64,000 nucleotides of DNA from Clostridium aquiflavi. GTDB taxonomy: Bacteria > Bacillota > Clostridia > Clostridiales > Clostridiaceae. Location: the NCBI RefSeq assembly GCF_031344075.1, contig NZ_JAVJAN010000023.1, positions 1-64,000 on the forward strand, given 5' to 3'. Under the pieces are notes generated by a model. That model made no database searches, was not told the origin of the DNA, and saw only the letters and a list, made by a program, of their open reading frames with translations. The position numbers and the translations under genes were made by a program. Of this stretch, positions 44,973 to 54,093 are shown one piece after another; position 1 is the first letter of the stretch, and each line of letters begins with the position of its first letter.

Positions 44973-45989
44973 TTAATCTCCTCCTTTGAAGTAATCCTCT
45001 ATAAATGCTTCTCTTTCATAACAATCGTCTAAGTATTTATTTAATTTATTAATAAAAAATTCTTCTCCCCAAGATTGTTGTTCCCAATATACTTGTATTC
45101 CTAACTGCCAGAAGCATTGTGGAAATCTAATAAATTCTCTCATTAATGGAATTTCTTCTTTTTTCAATTCAATTATATCCTCATAATTTTTTAATATTAA
45201 ATCTGCTTTTTTATCTTCCCATTTTCCATATTTCATACTTCTTATACAAAGAGATGATAAATCATGTAAATGAGAATCTAGTATACAATAATCAAAATCA
45301 ATTATATTAATTTCATTATTGTTATCAATTAAAATATTGTGATTTGCATAATCATGATGACAAAATCCTGATTTAAATACTTCTTTCTTCATTATCTCCA
45401 TATAATTATTTCTTTTTAAACCTTCAATACTTTTTTCTGCTCTTTTTAATTCTTTATCTATATTTTTTAAATATAATAAATCAAAATCTGACTTATTAGC
45501 CTTTTGACTTATCCTATTTTTAAAATCTAATATTTCATTAGATCTTGTTTTAAATACATCTTCCCAAGAAAACCAACCTATCCTAGGTTGCATCTTATCA
45601 TTTATTGTGAAATTCTTACTACACTCATGTAATTCTGCTAATTTATTAGACACCTTAGCCAGTTCAAATGGATTGTCATAATTGCTTACTCTAGATGGTA
45701 TCCATTCTGTTAAATATGCATATTTTCCATCTAAACTAATATATTCTTTACCATTTTTAGTCCTAATAAATTCAGGAATCTTACTAAATTTATTTTGCTG
45801 TAGATGTTTAATTGCAGACAAAATAAAATAAAAGTGTTCAAAATTATACTTTATAATTTTTATAGAATAACCTTTATCTTTTGATATTACCTTATAACTA
45901 TTTTTAACTTTTTCTAAATTATCTACTTCTATTTCATAATTTTCTTCAATATAATCCTTTATTTTTAATACCATATCATTATTTTTCAT
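44973..45989 (-). CDS. CotS family protein (module 2, first gene)
   Basis: The 338-residue kinase-like coat protein has the intact loop CHHDYANHNIL and IIDFDYCILD. I start at ATG 45989, about 6 bases after GGGG; a TTG four codons upstream would overlap that site. It is divergent from the second GT4 gene, with 146 bases between the two starts. Confidence 0.85.
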   Translation of the reverse strand: MKNNDMVLKIKDYIEENYEIEVDNLEKVKNSYKVISKDKGYSIKIIKYNFEHFYFILSAIKHLQQNKFSKIPEFIRTKNGKEYISLDGKYAYLTEWIPSRVSNYDNPFELAKVSNKLAELHECSKNFTINDKMQPRIGWFSWEDVFKTRSNEILDFKNRISQKANKSDFDLLYLKNIDKELKRAEKSIEGLKRNNYMEIMKKEVFKSGFCHHDYANHNILIDNNNEINIIDFDYCILDSHLHDLSSLCIRSMKYGKWEDKKADLILKNYEDIIELKKEEIPLMREFIRFPQCFWQLGIQVYWEQQSWGEEFFINKLNKYLDDCYEREAFIEDYFKGGD

Positions 45990-46135
45990 AAAATTCCCCA
46001 AAAATATTATTCTTTTTATTGTATGTTATTTAATAATTTATTGTGATTTAGTAGATATAAAACAACTAATTTTGTATTCACAAAAACCAAGTTAATTTAA
46101 TATCTTAGTTATATATGTATGTTAAGAGGTGTTTT

Positions 46136-47257
46136 ATGGAAATTGCTATAGATGCTCGTAGTTCTACATTACATCAGGGGACAGGTATAGGAACTTACAC
46201 TAACAATCTTATATCTAATATGTTATCTGTAAATTTTGAAGATAATTTCACTTTATTTTGTTCTGGAAAATTTAATAAAGACTTTATTAATAAAAACACA
46301 GATATTATATATTCTTCAGGAAAACATTCTAGTTTTTATGAAAAATATTATATTCCAAATATATTAAAAGAAAAGAAGATAGATCTTTATCATATTCCTC
46401 AAAATGGAATTGGGTTGGAATATTCTAATGCATATAAAAATGTGGTTACTATACATGACCTAATTCCTTATATAATGCCTGAAACAGTTGGAAAAGGATA
46501 TTTGGAACGCTTTCTTAAAGATATGCCTGAAATCATTTATAATTCAGATGGTATACTTACAGTTTCTGAATATTCAAAGAAAGATATATTAAAGTTTTTT
46601 AATGGTTATCCTGAAGATAAAATATTTGTAACTCCACTTGCAGCTAACTCTAAGTTTAAACTTTTAAATAAAATAAATTGTAAAAATTATTTAAATACAA
46701 AATTTAATATAAATCAGCCATTTGCTTTGTATATAGGTGGATTTAGTTCAAGAAAAAATGTTTTAGGAGTTATCAAAGCATATATGAAAACATATAAAGA
46801 TTTTAAAAAGCCCTATAAATTAGTTTTAGTTGGTGGATTAAAAGATGAGGGTGAAAAATTATTAGATTTTGTTAAAACCAATAATTTAGAAGATAATATT
46901 ATTTTCCCTGGATATGTAAGCGATGATTTATTGCCTATTTTTTACAATGCATGTGACGTGTTTTTATATCCTTCTTTTTATGAAGGTTTTGGACTGCCTC
47001 CATTAGAAGCGATGAGTTGTGGAGCTCCCGTAATATCCTCCATTCTCTCTTCAATTCCTGAGGTAACTTCCAATGATGCAATACTTATTAACCCTTATGA
47101 TGAAGAATCTTTAAAAAATTCATTGGTTGAAGTCCTGAATAATGATAGTTTGAAAGCTGAATTATCAAAAAAAGGATATAATAGAAGCCTCCAATTTACA
47201 TGGAGGCAAACAGCAATAAAAACATTAGATGCTTATAAAAAAATTATACAATCTTAA
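46136..47257 (+). CDS. GT4 glycosyltransferase (module 2)
   Basis: The 373-residue paralogue of the enzyme at 41742 begins MEIAIDARSSTLHQGTGIGTY and has EGFGLPPLEAMSCGAPV. AGAGGTG lies 5 bases before the ATG at 46136; a start seven codons earlier would lie before this ribosome site. It ends 2 bases from the stop of the convergent solute-binding protein, with no terminator visible between them. Confidence 0.88.
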   Translation: MEIAIDARSSTLHQGTGIGTYTNNLISNMLSVNFEDNFTLFCSGKFNKDFINKNTDIIYSSGKHSSFYEKYYIPNILKEKKIDLYHIPQNGIGLEYSNAYKNVVTIHDLIPYIMPETVGKGYLERFLKDMPEIIYNSDGILTVSEYSKKDILKFFNGYPEDKIFVTPLAANSKFKLLNKINCKNYLNTKFNINQPFALYIGGFSSRKNVLGVIKAYMKTYKDFKKPYKLVLVGGLKDEGEKLLDFVKTNNLEDNIIFPGYVSDDLLPIFYNACDVFLYPSFYEGFGLPPLEAMSCGAPVISSILSSIPEVTSNDAILINPYDEESLKNSLVEVLNNDSLKAELSKKGYNRSLQFTWRQTAIKTLDAYKKIIQS

Positions 47258-47259
47258 GC

Positions 47260-48396
47260 TTAATCTAAAAGTTCATTTTTTATTTTAATATATTTATCAT
47301 ATTGTTTCATAATTGGAGCTCTCTCTTCTATGTTGCTCATTACAACGAGAGGGCTTTTTCCTGTGAAATTTTTAATTGTATCTTCTGTTTTTATATTTTT
47401 ATAAGTATAAAGAAAACTAGAAAAAAACTTTCCTTCTTGAATATAATCCATTGACACTTTCGTATTAGTTATTAAATATGTTATGAATTTTTCTACTAAT
47501 TCAGCATTTTCTTGCTCATCATCTAAAACTATTAAATTATCTCCTTCTTCACAATAAAATCTATTAGTTCCTAGACTTATGCTTGGGGGATTGATTGCAG
47601 TCCATTCGCACTCTACATCCAATGCTTTAAGCTCTCTCATTGCATCAATTGAAGATATCCTAGCCAAGAATTTTCCATCACTATTTAAATTTAATATATT
47701 ATTATTTCTAAGAGTATCTATTCTTTCTTTAACTTCATTTTTTATAACATCTTCTGTCTTGTCCTCATCTATATATTGCATAATAATCAAGCTAACCAAG
47801 TCCTCATAATCACTTCCTGTAGCATTTAGAATCTGAACAGTGCCATTGCTTTTGTTATATATATCAACACCTAATTTTATAAAATCATCCCAAGTGTTAA
47901 TATCATCACTACTATAGCCATACTCTCTTAACATATCAGTTCTTATATATAATACCATTGGTTTGGAGTTTAATGGAACTCCCATTAATTTATCATCTAT
48001 TCTAACTTGATTTATTCTGGACTTTGAAAAATTTTTAGAATATGTATCTAAAATTTTTTTCATATCCTTATATTTAATATTATTATTTTCATTTAAATTT
48101 TCAAATTCTAATCTATTTAATAATAATATATCAGTAGATTTATACTTATTATATTTTTCCTTGTTTAATGTTTCACTATAATCATCAATACTATTAATCT
48201 CTATATGAACTTTATTATTATCTTCCATGAATTTATCACTGCATTGCTTTAAGTATTCATATGAATCTTCTTTTACAAAAACATTTATGTACCCCTTAAC
48301 TTTTGGAGTATTATCATCTTGGATGTAAAGTACACAAGATATAATGATAATTACAGTTACAAAAAAAGTTAAGCAATATTTAAGTATATTTCTCAT
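47260..48396 (-). CDS. Extracellular solute-binding protein (family 1), orphan
   Basis: The 378-residue protein has an N-terminal hydrophobic anchor at about 7-26 and a type 1 periplasmic-binding fold, recognisable by MGVPLNSKPMVLYIRTDML and an internal WDDFIKLG. No ABC permease or ATPase is nearby. It lies 25 bases after the EutH-like gene, so they are probably cotranscribed. The ligand is unknown. Confidence 0.75.
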   Translation of the reverse strand: MRNILKYCLTFFVTVIIIISCVLYIQDDNTPKVKGYINVFVKEDSYEYLKQCSDKFMEDNNKVHIEINSIDDYSETLNKEKYNKYKSTDILLLNRLEFENLNENNNIKYKDMKKILDTYSKNFSKSRINQVRIDDKLMGVPLNSKPMVLYIRTDMLREYGYSSDDINTWDDFIKLGVDIYNKSNGTVQILNATGSDYEDLVSLIIMQYIDEDKTEDVIKNEVKERIDTLRNNNILNLNSDGKFLARISSIDAMRELKALDVECEWTAINPPSISLGTNRFYCEEGDNLIVLDDEQENAELVEKFITYLITNTKVSMDYIQEGKFFSSFLYTYKNIKTEDTIKNFTGKSPLVVMSNIEERAPIMKQYDKYIKIKNELLD

Positions 48397-48421
48397 TATT
48401 CACACCTCTAAATATTTAACA

Positions 48422-49504
48422 TTATTTTTTATACTTTTGCTCATATTTTAAATAAGTTAAAGCAAAAAGTACTGCTAATATACCACAAAGTAATTTTATA
48501 AAAATATATATAGACAATAACTTTGGAGCTACACTTGATACATACCCCATTTGACCTCCAAGTACATACGCACCTCCAACTGAAAATGCTGTACAAATAA
48601 TTTTACCTCTATCATCTAGTTTATCGAAATTTGAAAATATAACAATTGCTGAAGCTAAACTTCCAATAAGTGCAGCAATAGAATTCAAATTGATATTAAA
48701 AAGTTTACTTATTCTACTTAAAGGTTTGCTTAATGATCTTTTTATTACTTCTAACATCACATATGCACCGCCTAAAAACAGAGCTATTCTTCCAACAATA
48801 GTAATTACTTCTTCAATAGGCATAATATTATTTAAAAGCTTTATTCCTGAAATAGAATATACCCCTTGTATGATTAATCCTATTATACTTATAAACATTA
48901 TCATTTTTCCTAAATATTTAAAAATTATTATTAGTTTTTTGGGTCTAAAAATTATACCTAATGTTAAAATTATTGAGAGTAATATTACAGGAAGTAAGTT
49001 ATAAATTAAAGTGTACACTTGTACCCTTAACATTATTCCTCCAATAAATAAACCTAAAGGCATTGTTATAATTCCACATAAAATCCCCTTAAATACTATT
49101 TCCATCATTTCTTGTTTCACTAAACCTACAGCTAATGGTAAAGTAAAGCTAATAGTACAGCCTAAAATTGATGACATTAATATCCCTGAGAAATTCCCCA
49201 TAGAATTAGATAATGCTAATTCATTAGATAAATTAAAACCACCCATATCAATTGCTATTAGACTTGCTGGAAATATAGATGCATCTAAAGATAGTTTTTG
49301 TGCTATTGGTGTTAAAAAGTTAGTTAAAACCTCAGCTAAAAATGGTGTTAAAGACAATATACCAACCATAGATATAGCAAGCGATCCCATTGTTTTTATG
49401 CCTTCTTCAAAGTAACTAGATACTTTTAATTTATCTCCTTCTATATAGTCAATAGCACCAATTAAAAAGAAAAATGCTATAATACTTAATACTATATTAT
49501 TCAT
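48422..49504 (-). CDS. EutH-like transporter
   Basis: The 360-residue polytopic membrane protein has about ten helices. It resembles EutH, the ethanolamine transporter, at FEEGIKTMGSLAISMVG, FPASLIAIDMGGFNLSNELA and SVGGAYVLGGQMGY. No other eut gene is in the window, so the substrate may be different. TGGAGG lies 7 bases before the ATG. It forms a pair with the orphan solute-binding protein. Confidence 0.78.
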   Translation of the reverse strand: MNNIVLSIIAFFFLIGAIDYIEGDKLKVSSYFEEGIKTMGSLAISMVGILSLTPFLAEVLTNFLTPIAQKLSLDASIFPASLIAIDMGGFNLSNELALSNSMGNFSGILMSSILGCTISFTLPLAVGLVKQEMMEIVFKGILCGIITMPLGLFIGGIMLRVQVYTLIYNLLPVILLSIILTLGIIFRPKKLIIIFKYLGKMIMFISIIGLIIQGVYSISGIKLLNNIMPIEEVITIVGRIALFLGGAYVMLEVIKRSLSKPLSRISKLFNINLNSIAALIGSLASAIVIFSNFDKLDDRGKIICTAFSVGGAYVLGGQMGYVSSVAPKLLSIYIFIKLLCGILAVLFALTYLKYEQKYKK

Positions 49505-49818
49505 GTTTTTCCTCCATATTTAAATTAAATAACTAAAATCCATAATACTCCTTATTTTATAAATTATTGCTAAGAGTATTTAAATTCTAAACATCTAAGC
49601 TTTGTCCCAGTTAATGGTATAAATATTTCAAATTTAGACGTAATAAAAAGTCTATCTAATACTAACAATTCTTTTATATGGAATCAATATTAAGTATAAC
49701 ATAAAAAGTCTCCTTTATTATAAAAGAAGACTTTTTATAAACAAAACTCAACTATATTAATCTATTTTCCTAGCATAATTAATTCTAAGTTAGTTTCTTA
49801 ATTACAATTAGAAATTAT
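49505..49818. other. Gap of 314 bp upstream of the EutH-like gene
   Basis: No gene. It contains the terminator of the Cys-rich protein (49703-49737) and presumably the promoter of the EutH-like gene. I see no riboswitch-like or other conserved structure. Confidence 0.4.
49703..49737 (-). terminator. Terminator of the Cys-rich protein gene
   Basis: The stem AAAAAGTCTTCTTT with AAAGGAGACTTTTT, read on the minus strand with one U-G pair, lies about 80 bases past the stop. Confidence 0.65.
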
Positions 49819-50235
49819 CTATCTGCAATGATGACTATGATTGCTTCCACAGCCACTTGAATTATCTTCTGAATCATCACTTGTACCATTTACGCCTATA
49901 CAAGATCCTTCATAACAATCAACATCTAGTGGAGCGTATCTAATTGAAACATTATCTTTGTATACTTTTAACATATATCTTTTACCTGGACATAAAGGTC
50001 CAAGTAAAAATTGACCGTATTTATCAGTAAAAGTGTGAGTTAATGGAACTGGGGTTTTTTGTCCACATCCAGTAACTTGTAATAATTTAACTACTGCATC
50101 AGCTACAGCAGCGCCATTTTCATCTATTACTGTTCCATAAATACAACTTCTTCTATCTTTTGATAATCTAATTACCGCATCAATCTGTTCATTTTCTCTA
50201 GGACAAATAGAACATACACTTATTCTTCCGCTCAT
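49819..50235 (-). CDS. Cys-rich protein with carboxypeptidase-regulatory-like domain
   Basis: This 138-residue protein has a beta-sandwich of the carboxypeptidase-regulatory/CNA-B type (GTVIDENGAAVADAVVKL, TDKYGQFLLGPLCPGKRYMLKV). A cysteine-rich start (CSICPRE) and a His/Cys-rich tail (CGSNHSHHC) flank it. No signal peptide is visible. The tail could bind metal. I do not know its role; a spore-coat protein is a guess from the neighbourhood and the Cys content. GGAGG lies 8 bases before the ATG at 50235. Confidence 0.6.
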   Translation of the reverse strand: MSGRISVCSICPRENEQIDAVIRLSKDRRSCIYGTVIDENGAAVADAVVKLLQVTGCGQKTPVPLTHTFTDKYGQFLLGPLCPGKRYMLKVYKDNVSIRYAPLDVDCYEGSCIGVNGTSDDSEDNSSGCGSNHSHHCR

Positions 50236-50351
50236 TATTTTTACCTCCAAAAGTTTATTTATGATAATAAAATATGACTAAAGCTTCCATTTTGTGAATA
50301 TTTTATACAGTATTTATTTTTTTCTCTTATAAAATAAGTATATATATTAAA

Positions 50352-50389
50352 AAATGCCATGCTTAATTAAAAAATTAAACATAGCATTT
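50352..50389 (-). terminator. Terminator of the HtrA-like gene
   Basis: A 17-base stem (AAATGCTATGTTTAATT with AATTAAGCATGGCATTT, two U-G pairs) is followed by six T on the minus strand. Confidence 0.88.
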
Positions 50390-50397
50390 GGAATAAA

Positions 50398-51585
50398 CTA
50401 ATTAGATTTTTCTTCTAATATAATTTCTAAATCAACATTTTTTCCGTCTCTTACAACCTGAATTTTAACTTTATCTCCTACTTCTTTTCCTGACTTTAAT
50501 TCTTTTAATTCATTAAATTTTGTAATGTTTTTTCCATCAAATTTAGTTATTACATCTCCAACTTTTACTCCTGATTTTTCTGCTGGTGAAAATTCTTCAA
50601 CACCTGCTACATATATTCCTTCTGGTAAATCATATCTTTTAGCAAGATTATTATCAATCTCTCTTACTTGTATTCCTAAATTTAATATAGGCTTAGATAA
50701 TGAATCCATCTTTTCTTTTACTTCATTTATTGGAATTGCAAATCCCATACCTTCAACACTAGTTCCACTTAATTGAGTACCTATTTTCATTGAATTTATT
50801 CCTATAACTTGACCTTTAGAATTAACTAATGGTCCACCACTATTACCTGGGTTTATAGCTGCATCTGTTTGTATAAGATTAACACTAGTTCCACTTTCAC
50901 TTGCTACATTTCTATTTACAGCACTTATAACACCTTGTGTAAGTGTTTGTGCAAACTCCTTTGAAAGAGGTGTTCCAATTGCTATAACTTGATCTCCAGG
51001 GAATAAAGCATCAGAATCTCCTAGTTCAGCAACTGCTGGAACCTTAGTTCCATCTTCGACTTTAATCATTGCAACATCTTTTGCTTCATCATAATTTACT
51101 ACTGTTGCATTAACTTCTTTTCCATCACTTAACGTAACTTTTACCTCATTTGCACCTTTTATAACATGATTATTAGTTAATATATAACCATCCTCATTTA
51201 TAATAAATCCAGATCCAATTCCCTCAACTTCTTGTGGAAAAAATCCAGAATTTGATAATCCTTTTGTAGATACAATTACAACTGCAGGTGCTACTTTATT
51301 AAATGCTTCCGTTGTAGAAAGTGTCCCTGAAGATGTTTCTTGAGTAAATATTGATGGGGAATAATTTTTATATTGTGCAGCAGAAATATTATCTTTAACT
51401 AATAAGTACGTTATTCCACTACCGAAAATTCCACCAACTAATGCAATTACTAATGAAGTTGCTACACTGGCAATTGTTTTTTTTCTTTTTTTCTTTTTTT
51501 TCTGTATATTATTGTCTATAAAACTCTCATCTGTATATTTAATTTCATTTTCATTTACATCTATAAAATTCTCTTTATTATCCAT
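50398..51585 (-). CDS. htrA: HtrA/DegP-like membrane-anchored serine protease
   Basis: This quality-control protease is anchored by one helix (38-63) after a charged N-terminal tail with a poly-Lys stretch. The catalytic triad is intact: His140 in TNNHVIKG, Asp170 in DVAMIKV and Ser249 in NPGNSGGPL. One PDZ domain follows (about 300-390). AGGAGG precedes the ATG. It has its own terminator. Confidence 0.95.
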   Translation of the reverse strand: MDNKENFIDVNENEIKYTDESFIDNNIQKKKKKRKKTIASVATSLVIALVGGIFGSGITYLLVKDNISAAQYKNYSPSIFTQETSSGTLSTTEAFNKVAPAVVIVSTKGLSNSGFFPQEVEGIGSGFIINEDGYILTNNHVIKGANEVKVTLSDGKEVNATVVNYDEAKDVAMIKVEDGTKVPAVAELGDSDALFPGDQVIAIGTPLSKEFAQTLTQGVISAVNRNVASESGTSVNLIQTDAAINPGNSGGPLVNSKGQVIGINSMKIGTQLSGTSVEGMGFAIPINEVKEKMDSLSKPILNLGIQVREIDNNLAKRYDLPEGIYVAGVEEFSPAEKSGVKVGDVITKFDGKNITKFNELKELKSGKEVGDKVKIQVVRDGKNVDLEIILEEKSN

Positions 51586-51667
51586 AATAAATTCCTCCTA
51601 AAATTTTTATATTTATCTTACACTCTTAGTATAAAGTTATTTTGTGTCAGAAAAATGTCAATATAAG

Positions 51668-51712
51668 AATATGGGACATTAATATATGTACTACATATTA
51701 ATATCCCATATT
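51668..51712 (-). terminator. Terminator of the alpha/beta-hydrolase-like gene
   Basis: A long imperfect stem of about 18 bases (AATATGGGATATTAATATG with its near-complement) follows the stop at 51747. Pairing is best in minus-strand RNA. Confidence 0.75.
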
Positions 51713-51746
51713 TTTCATTTATTATTTAATAATCTTAATATTAGTT

Positions 51747-52751
51747 TTATGAATTAACTTTTTCTATTTTTTTTGCCTTTTTTATTATATTATTAACGCC
51801 ATCCACAATACTTTGTTGATCATGTAATGCATATGGACTGCTCAATATTGAAGACTTATATACTGTTAATAAAGAATTCTCTATAACTTCATCTGATTCA
51901 GAAGTAATGTTATTGCTTATTATATATGTTGGTTTAATTTTTATTATGTTATCAATCTTTGTATTAATATCTTTTTTACATAAGTTTCCTATCTCATCAT
52001 ATATTGCCTTAGTATAATTTTTTTTATTTTTATGTATATTAATTTCTTCTTTTGCTCCATTAGGTAAATCTTCTATATCAATATTGCTTTTTATTAATCC
52101 TAATTTGTCACTTAACTCTGTAATATAAAAATAACTTCCTATAAATCTTAATTTAGATTTATAATACTGCCACTTTATAGATTCTGAATATTCTTTACTG
52201 TTCACTAAATCATAAGATAATGGATTTATCAAGACAAGACCTGCTACTAGTTCTGGATATTTTTCTGTAAAATTCATAGAAATTAAACTTCCATATTCTT
52301 CACTAACAAATACATATGGTTCGCTAGCACCAGATTTTTTTAATAAATTTTTCAAATCTTCTGCTTGTTCCTCTGGTGTTCTTCGTTCACCAGAATCACT
52401 AAATCCATATCCTTTTCTGTTATATACAAATGTTTTAACATCAGCATCACGTTCTAGTTTTTTACAAACTTCATCCCATTGATATATGTTACTCCCAATT
52501 CCTCCATCAAAGACTATAGTATATGATCCTGTTCCCTTAATTTTATATTCTAATTTCTTAGTCTCTACTCTAACATATTTTAAACTTGCCTTTAATTTTT
52601 CATTTGCAATAAAATTGCTTATGGATTGCACTAAAAAGCCAGTTATAAGAAAAACAATTATGATAATTAATGCTCTTCTTAAAAAATCTAATAAATTAAA
52701 TTTAGGTGATTTAATTCTTTGAAATCCATTCGAATGAGGCAATAAATTCAT
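51747..52751 (-). CDS. Alpha/beta-hydrolase-fold membrane protein, catalytic Ser probably lost
   Basis: The 334-residue protein has one N-terminal membrane helix (27-46) and an alpha/beta-hydrolase domain (TIVFDGGIGSN, YNRKGYGFSDSG). At the nucleophile elbow, the GxSxG position reads VSEEYGS, with Glu152 where Ser is expected. It may be non-catalytic, or use another residue. It starts 2 bases after tsaD, so translation is coupled. TTGGGAG lies 9 bases before the ATG. Confidence 0.75.
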   Translation of the reverse strand: MNLLPHSNGFQRIKSPKFNLLDFLRRALIIIIVFLITGFLVQSISNFIANEKLKASLKYVRVETKKLEYKIKGTGSYTIVFDGGIGSNIYQWDEVCKKLERDADVKTFVYNRKGYGFSDSGERRTPEEQAEDLKNLLKKSGASEPYVFVSEEYGSLISMNFTEKYPELVAGLVLINPLSYDLVNSKEYSESIKWQYYKSKLRFIGSYFYITELSDKLGLIKSNIDIEDLPNGAKEEINIHKNKKNYTKAIYDEIGNLCKKDINTKIDNIIKIKPTYIISNNITSESDEVIENSLLTVYKSSILSSPYALHDQQSIVDGVNNIIKKAKKIEKVNS

Positions 52752-52753
52752 AT

Positions 52754-53773
52754 TTAACGTTCTCCCAACTTCAAATTAGGCTTTGCATTTATATCAAAAG
52801 AAGAAACATAATTTTTTTCATAATTAAAATATGCTGCACTTCCTATCATAGCTGCATTATCTGTGCATAATACTGGCTCTGGAAATAAAATTTCAATATT
52901 TTTTAATGCACCCTCTTTTTTTAGAGTTTCCCTTAAACAAGAATTAGATGCAACACCACCTGCTATAGCTATTTTATTAACATTTTTTTTCTTACAAGTT
53001 AAAAATACATTATCTTTTAAAACATCTATAACGGCTTTTTGAAATGAAGCAGCTACATCAGCATTGTTAACTTCAATCCCCTTCATCTTAGCTTTATTCA
53101 AATAATTTAATACAGCAGATTTTACTCCACTAAACGAAAAATCTAATGTGTCTTCATGGAACTTAGCTCTTGGGAAAGAAATAGCATTAGGATCTCCTTC
53201 TTTTGCTAATTTATCAATTTTAGGACCTCCTGGATATCCAAGTCCTAAAGATCTTGCTACCTTATCGTATGCTTCTCCTACTGCATCATCTCTAGTTTTT
53301 CCTATAACTTCAAAATCACAAAAATCATTAACAGAAACTATAAAAGTATGTCCTCCTGATACAACTAAAGATATAAATGGTGGCTCTAAGTCCTTATATT
53401 GTATGAAGTTTGCACACATATGACCTTCTATATGATTTACTCCAATTAATGGTTTTTTAGCTGCAAAAGCCAATCCTTTAGCATATTGAAGTCCAACTAA
53501 AAGTGCCCCTATTAAGCCTGGTCCATAAGTGACACCTATGGCATCAATATCATCTAAAGAAACACATGCATCCTCTAAAGCTTTTTTCACTACATAATCT
53601 ACTATTTCAATATGCATTCTAGATGCAACCTCTGGTACCACTCCACCAAATTTTTTATGAGTATCTATTTGTGTAGATATAACGTTAGATAAAACTTCTC
53701 TTCCATTAACAACAACTGCTGCTGAAGTTTCATCACAACTTGATTCTATTGCTAAAATTAATTTTTTATCCAT
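52754..53773 (-). CDS. tsaD: tRNA N6-adenosine threonylcarbamoyltransferase TsaD
   Basis: TsaD transfers the threonylcarbamoyl group to A37 of ANN-decoding tRNAs, completing t6A synthesis. The 339 residues include the ASKHA-fold start AIESSCDETSAAVV, the metal ligands His114 and His118 in VNHIEGHMCAN, and the C-terminal AIAGGVASN. AAGAGG precedes the ATG. The Sua5-type enzyme that makes its substrate is at 19 kb in the same window. Confidence 0.97.
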   Translation of the reverse strand: MDKKLILAIESSCDETSAAVVVNGREVLSNVISTQIDTHKKFGGVVPEVASRMHIEIVDYVVKKALEDACVSLDDIDAIGVTYGPGLIGALLVGLQYAKGLAFAAKKPLIGVNHIEGHMCANFIQYKDLEPPFISLVVSGGHTFIVSVNDFCDFEVIGKTRDDAVGEAYDKVARSLGLGYPGGPKIDKLAKEGDPNAISFPRAKFHEDTLDFSFSGVKSAVLNYLNKAKMKGIEVNNADVAASFQKAVIDVLKDNVFLTCKKKNVNKIAIAGGVASNSCLRETLKKEGALKNIEILFPEPVLCTDNAAMIGSAAYFNYEKNYVSSFDINAKPNLKLGER

Positions 53774-53828
53774 AATTAAATACCTCTTTTATTTAATTCA
53801 ATTACTAAATCTATATTTATTAGTTATA

Positions 53829-53878
53829 TTTTATAAGAGTGTGATATATACATAAGCAAAATAAACTGAGTAATTAAG
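53829..53878 (-). repeat. Dispersed repeat, copy C
   Basis: Read on the minus strand it gives TTAATTACTCAGTTTATTTT then GCTTATGTATATATCA. This matches the copy at 62033 at about 31 of 37 aligned bases by eye. It faces copy D head to head. Confidence 0.7.
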
Positions 53879-53884
53879 CTAATA

Positions 53885-53930
53885 TCAATTTTCTTATTGT
53901 ATATATCAACACATACTTAAAACATATTCT
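53885..53930 (+). repeat. Dispersed repeat, copy D (partial)
   Basis: Contains TTATTGTATATATCAACACA and ACTTAAAACAT, matching the second half of the copy at 62033. It is inverted relative to copy C, with 6 bases between them. Confidence 0.6.
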
Positions 53931-54093
53931 ATTATTAAAACATTATGTTCAAATACAGATTAACACAAATATTATACTGTATCTAACATATATTATCAAT
54001 TTTTGATTATTGTATAAGTTACCATTATACTATATATTTTTATATAGTATAATTATATTTTAATGAAATTTATATAAATATTAAGGAGTTTTT

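Larger units (their letters stand above)
53774..54093. other. Gap of 320 bp between tsaD and the RusA-like gene with inverted repeat pair
   Basis: No gene. The centre (53829-53930) carries two copies of the dispersed repeat in opposite orientation. Together they make a large imperfect palindrome. Divergent promoters for tsaD and the RusA-like gene must also lie here. Confidence 0.5.
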
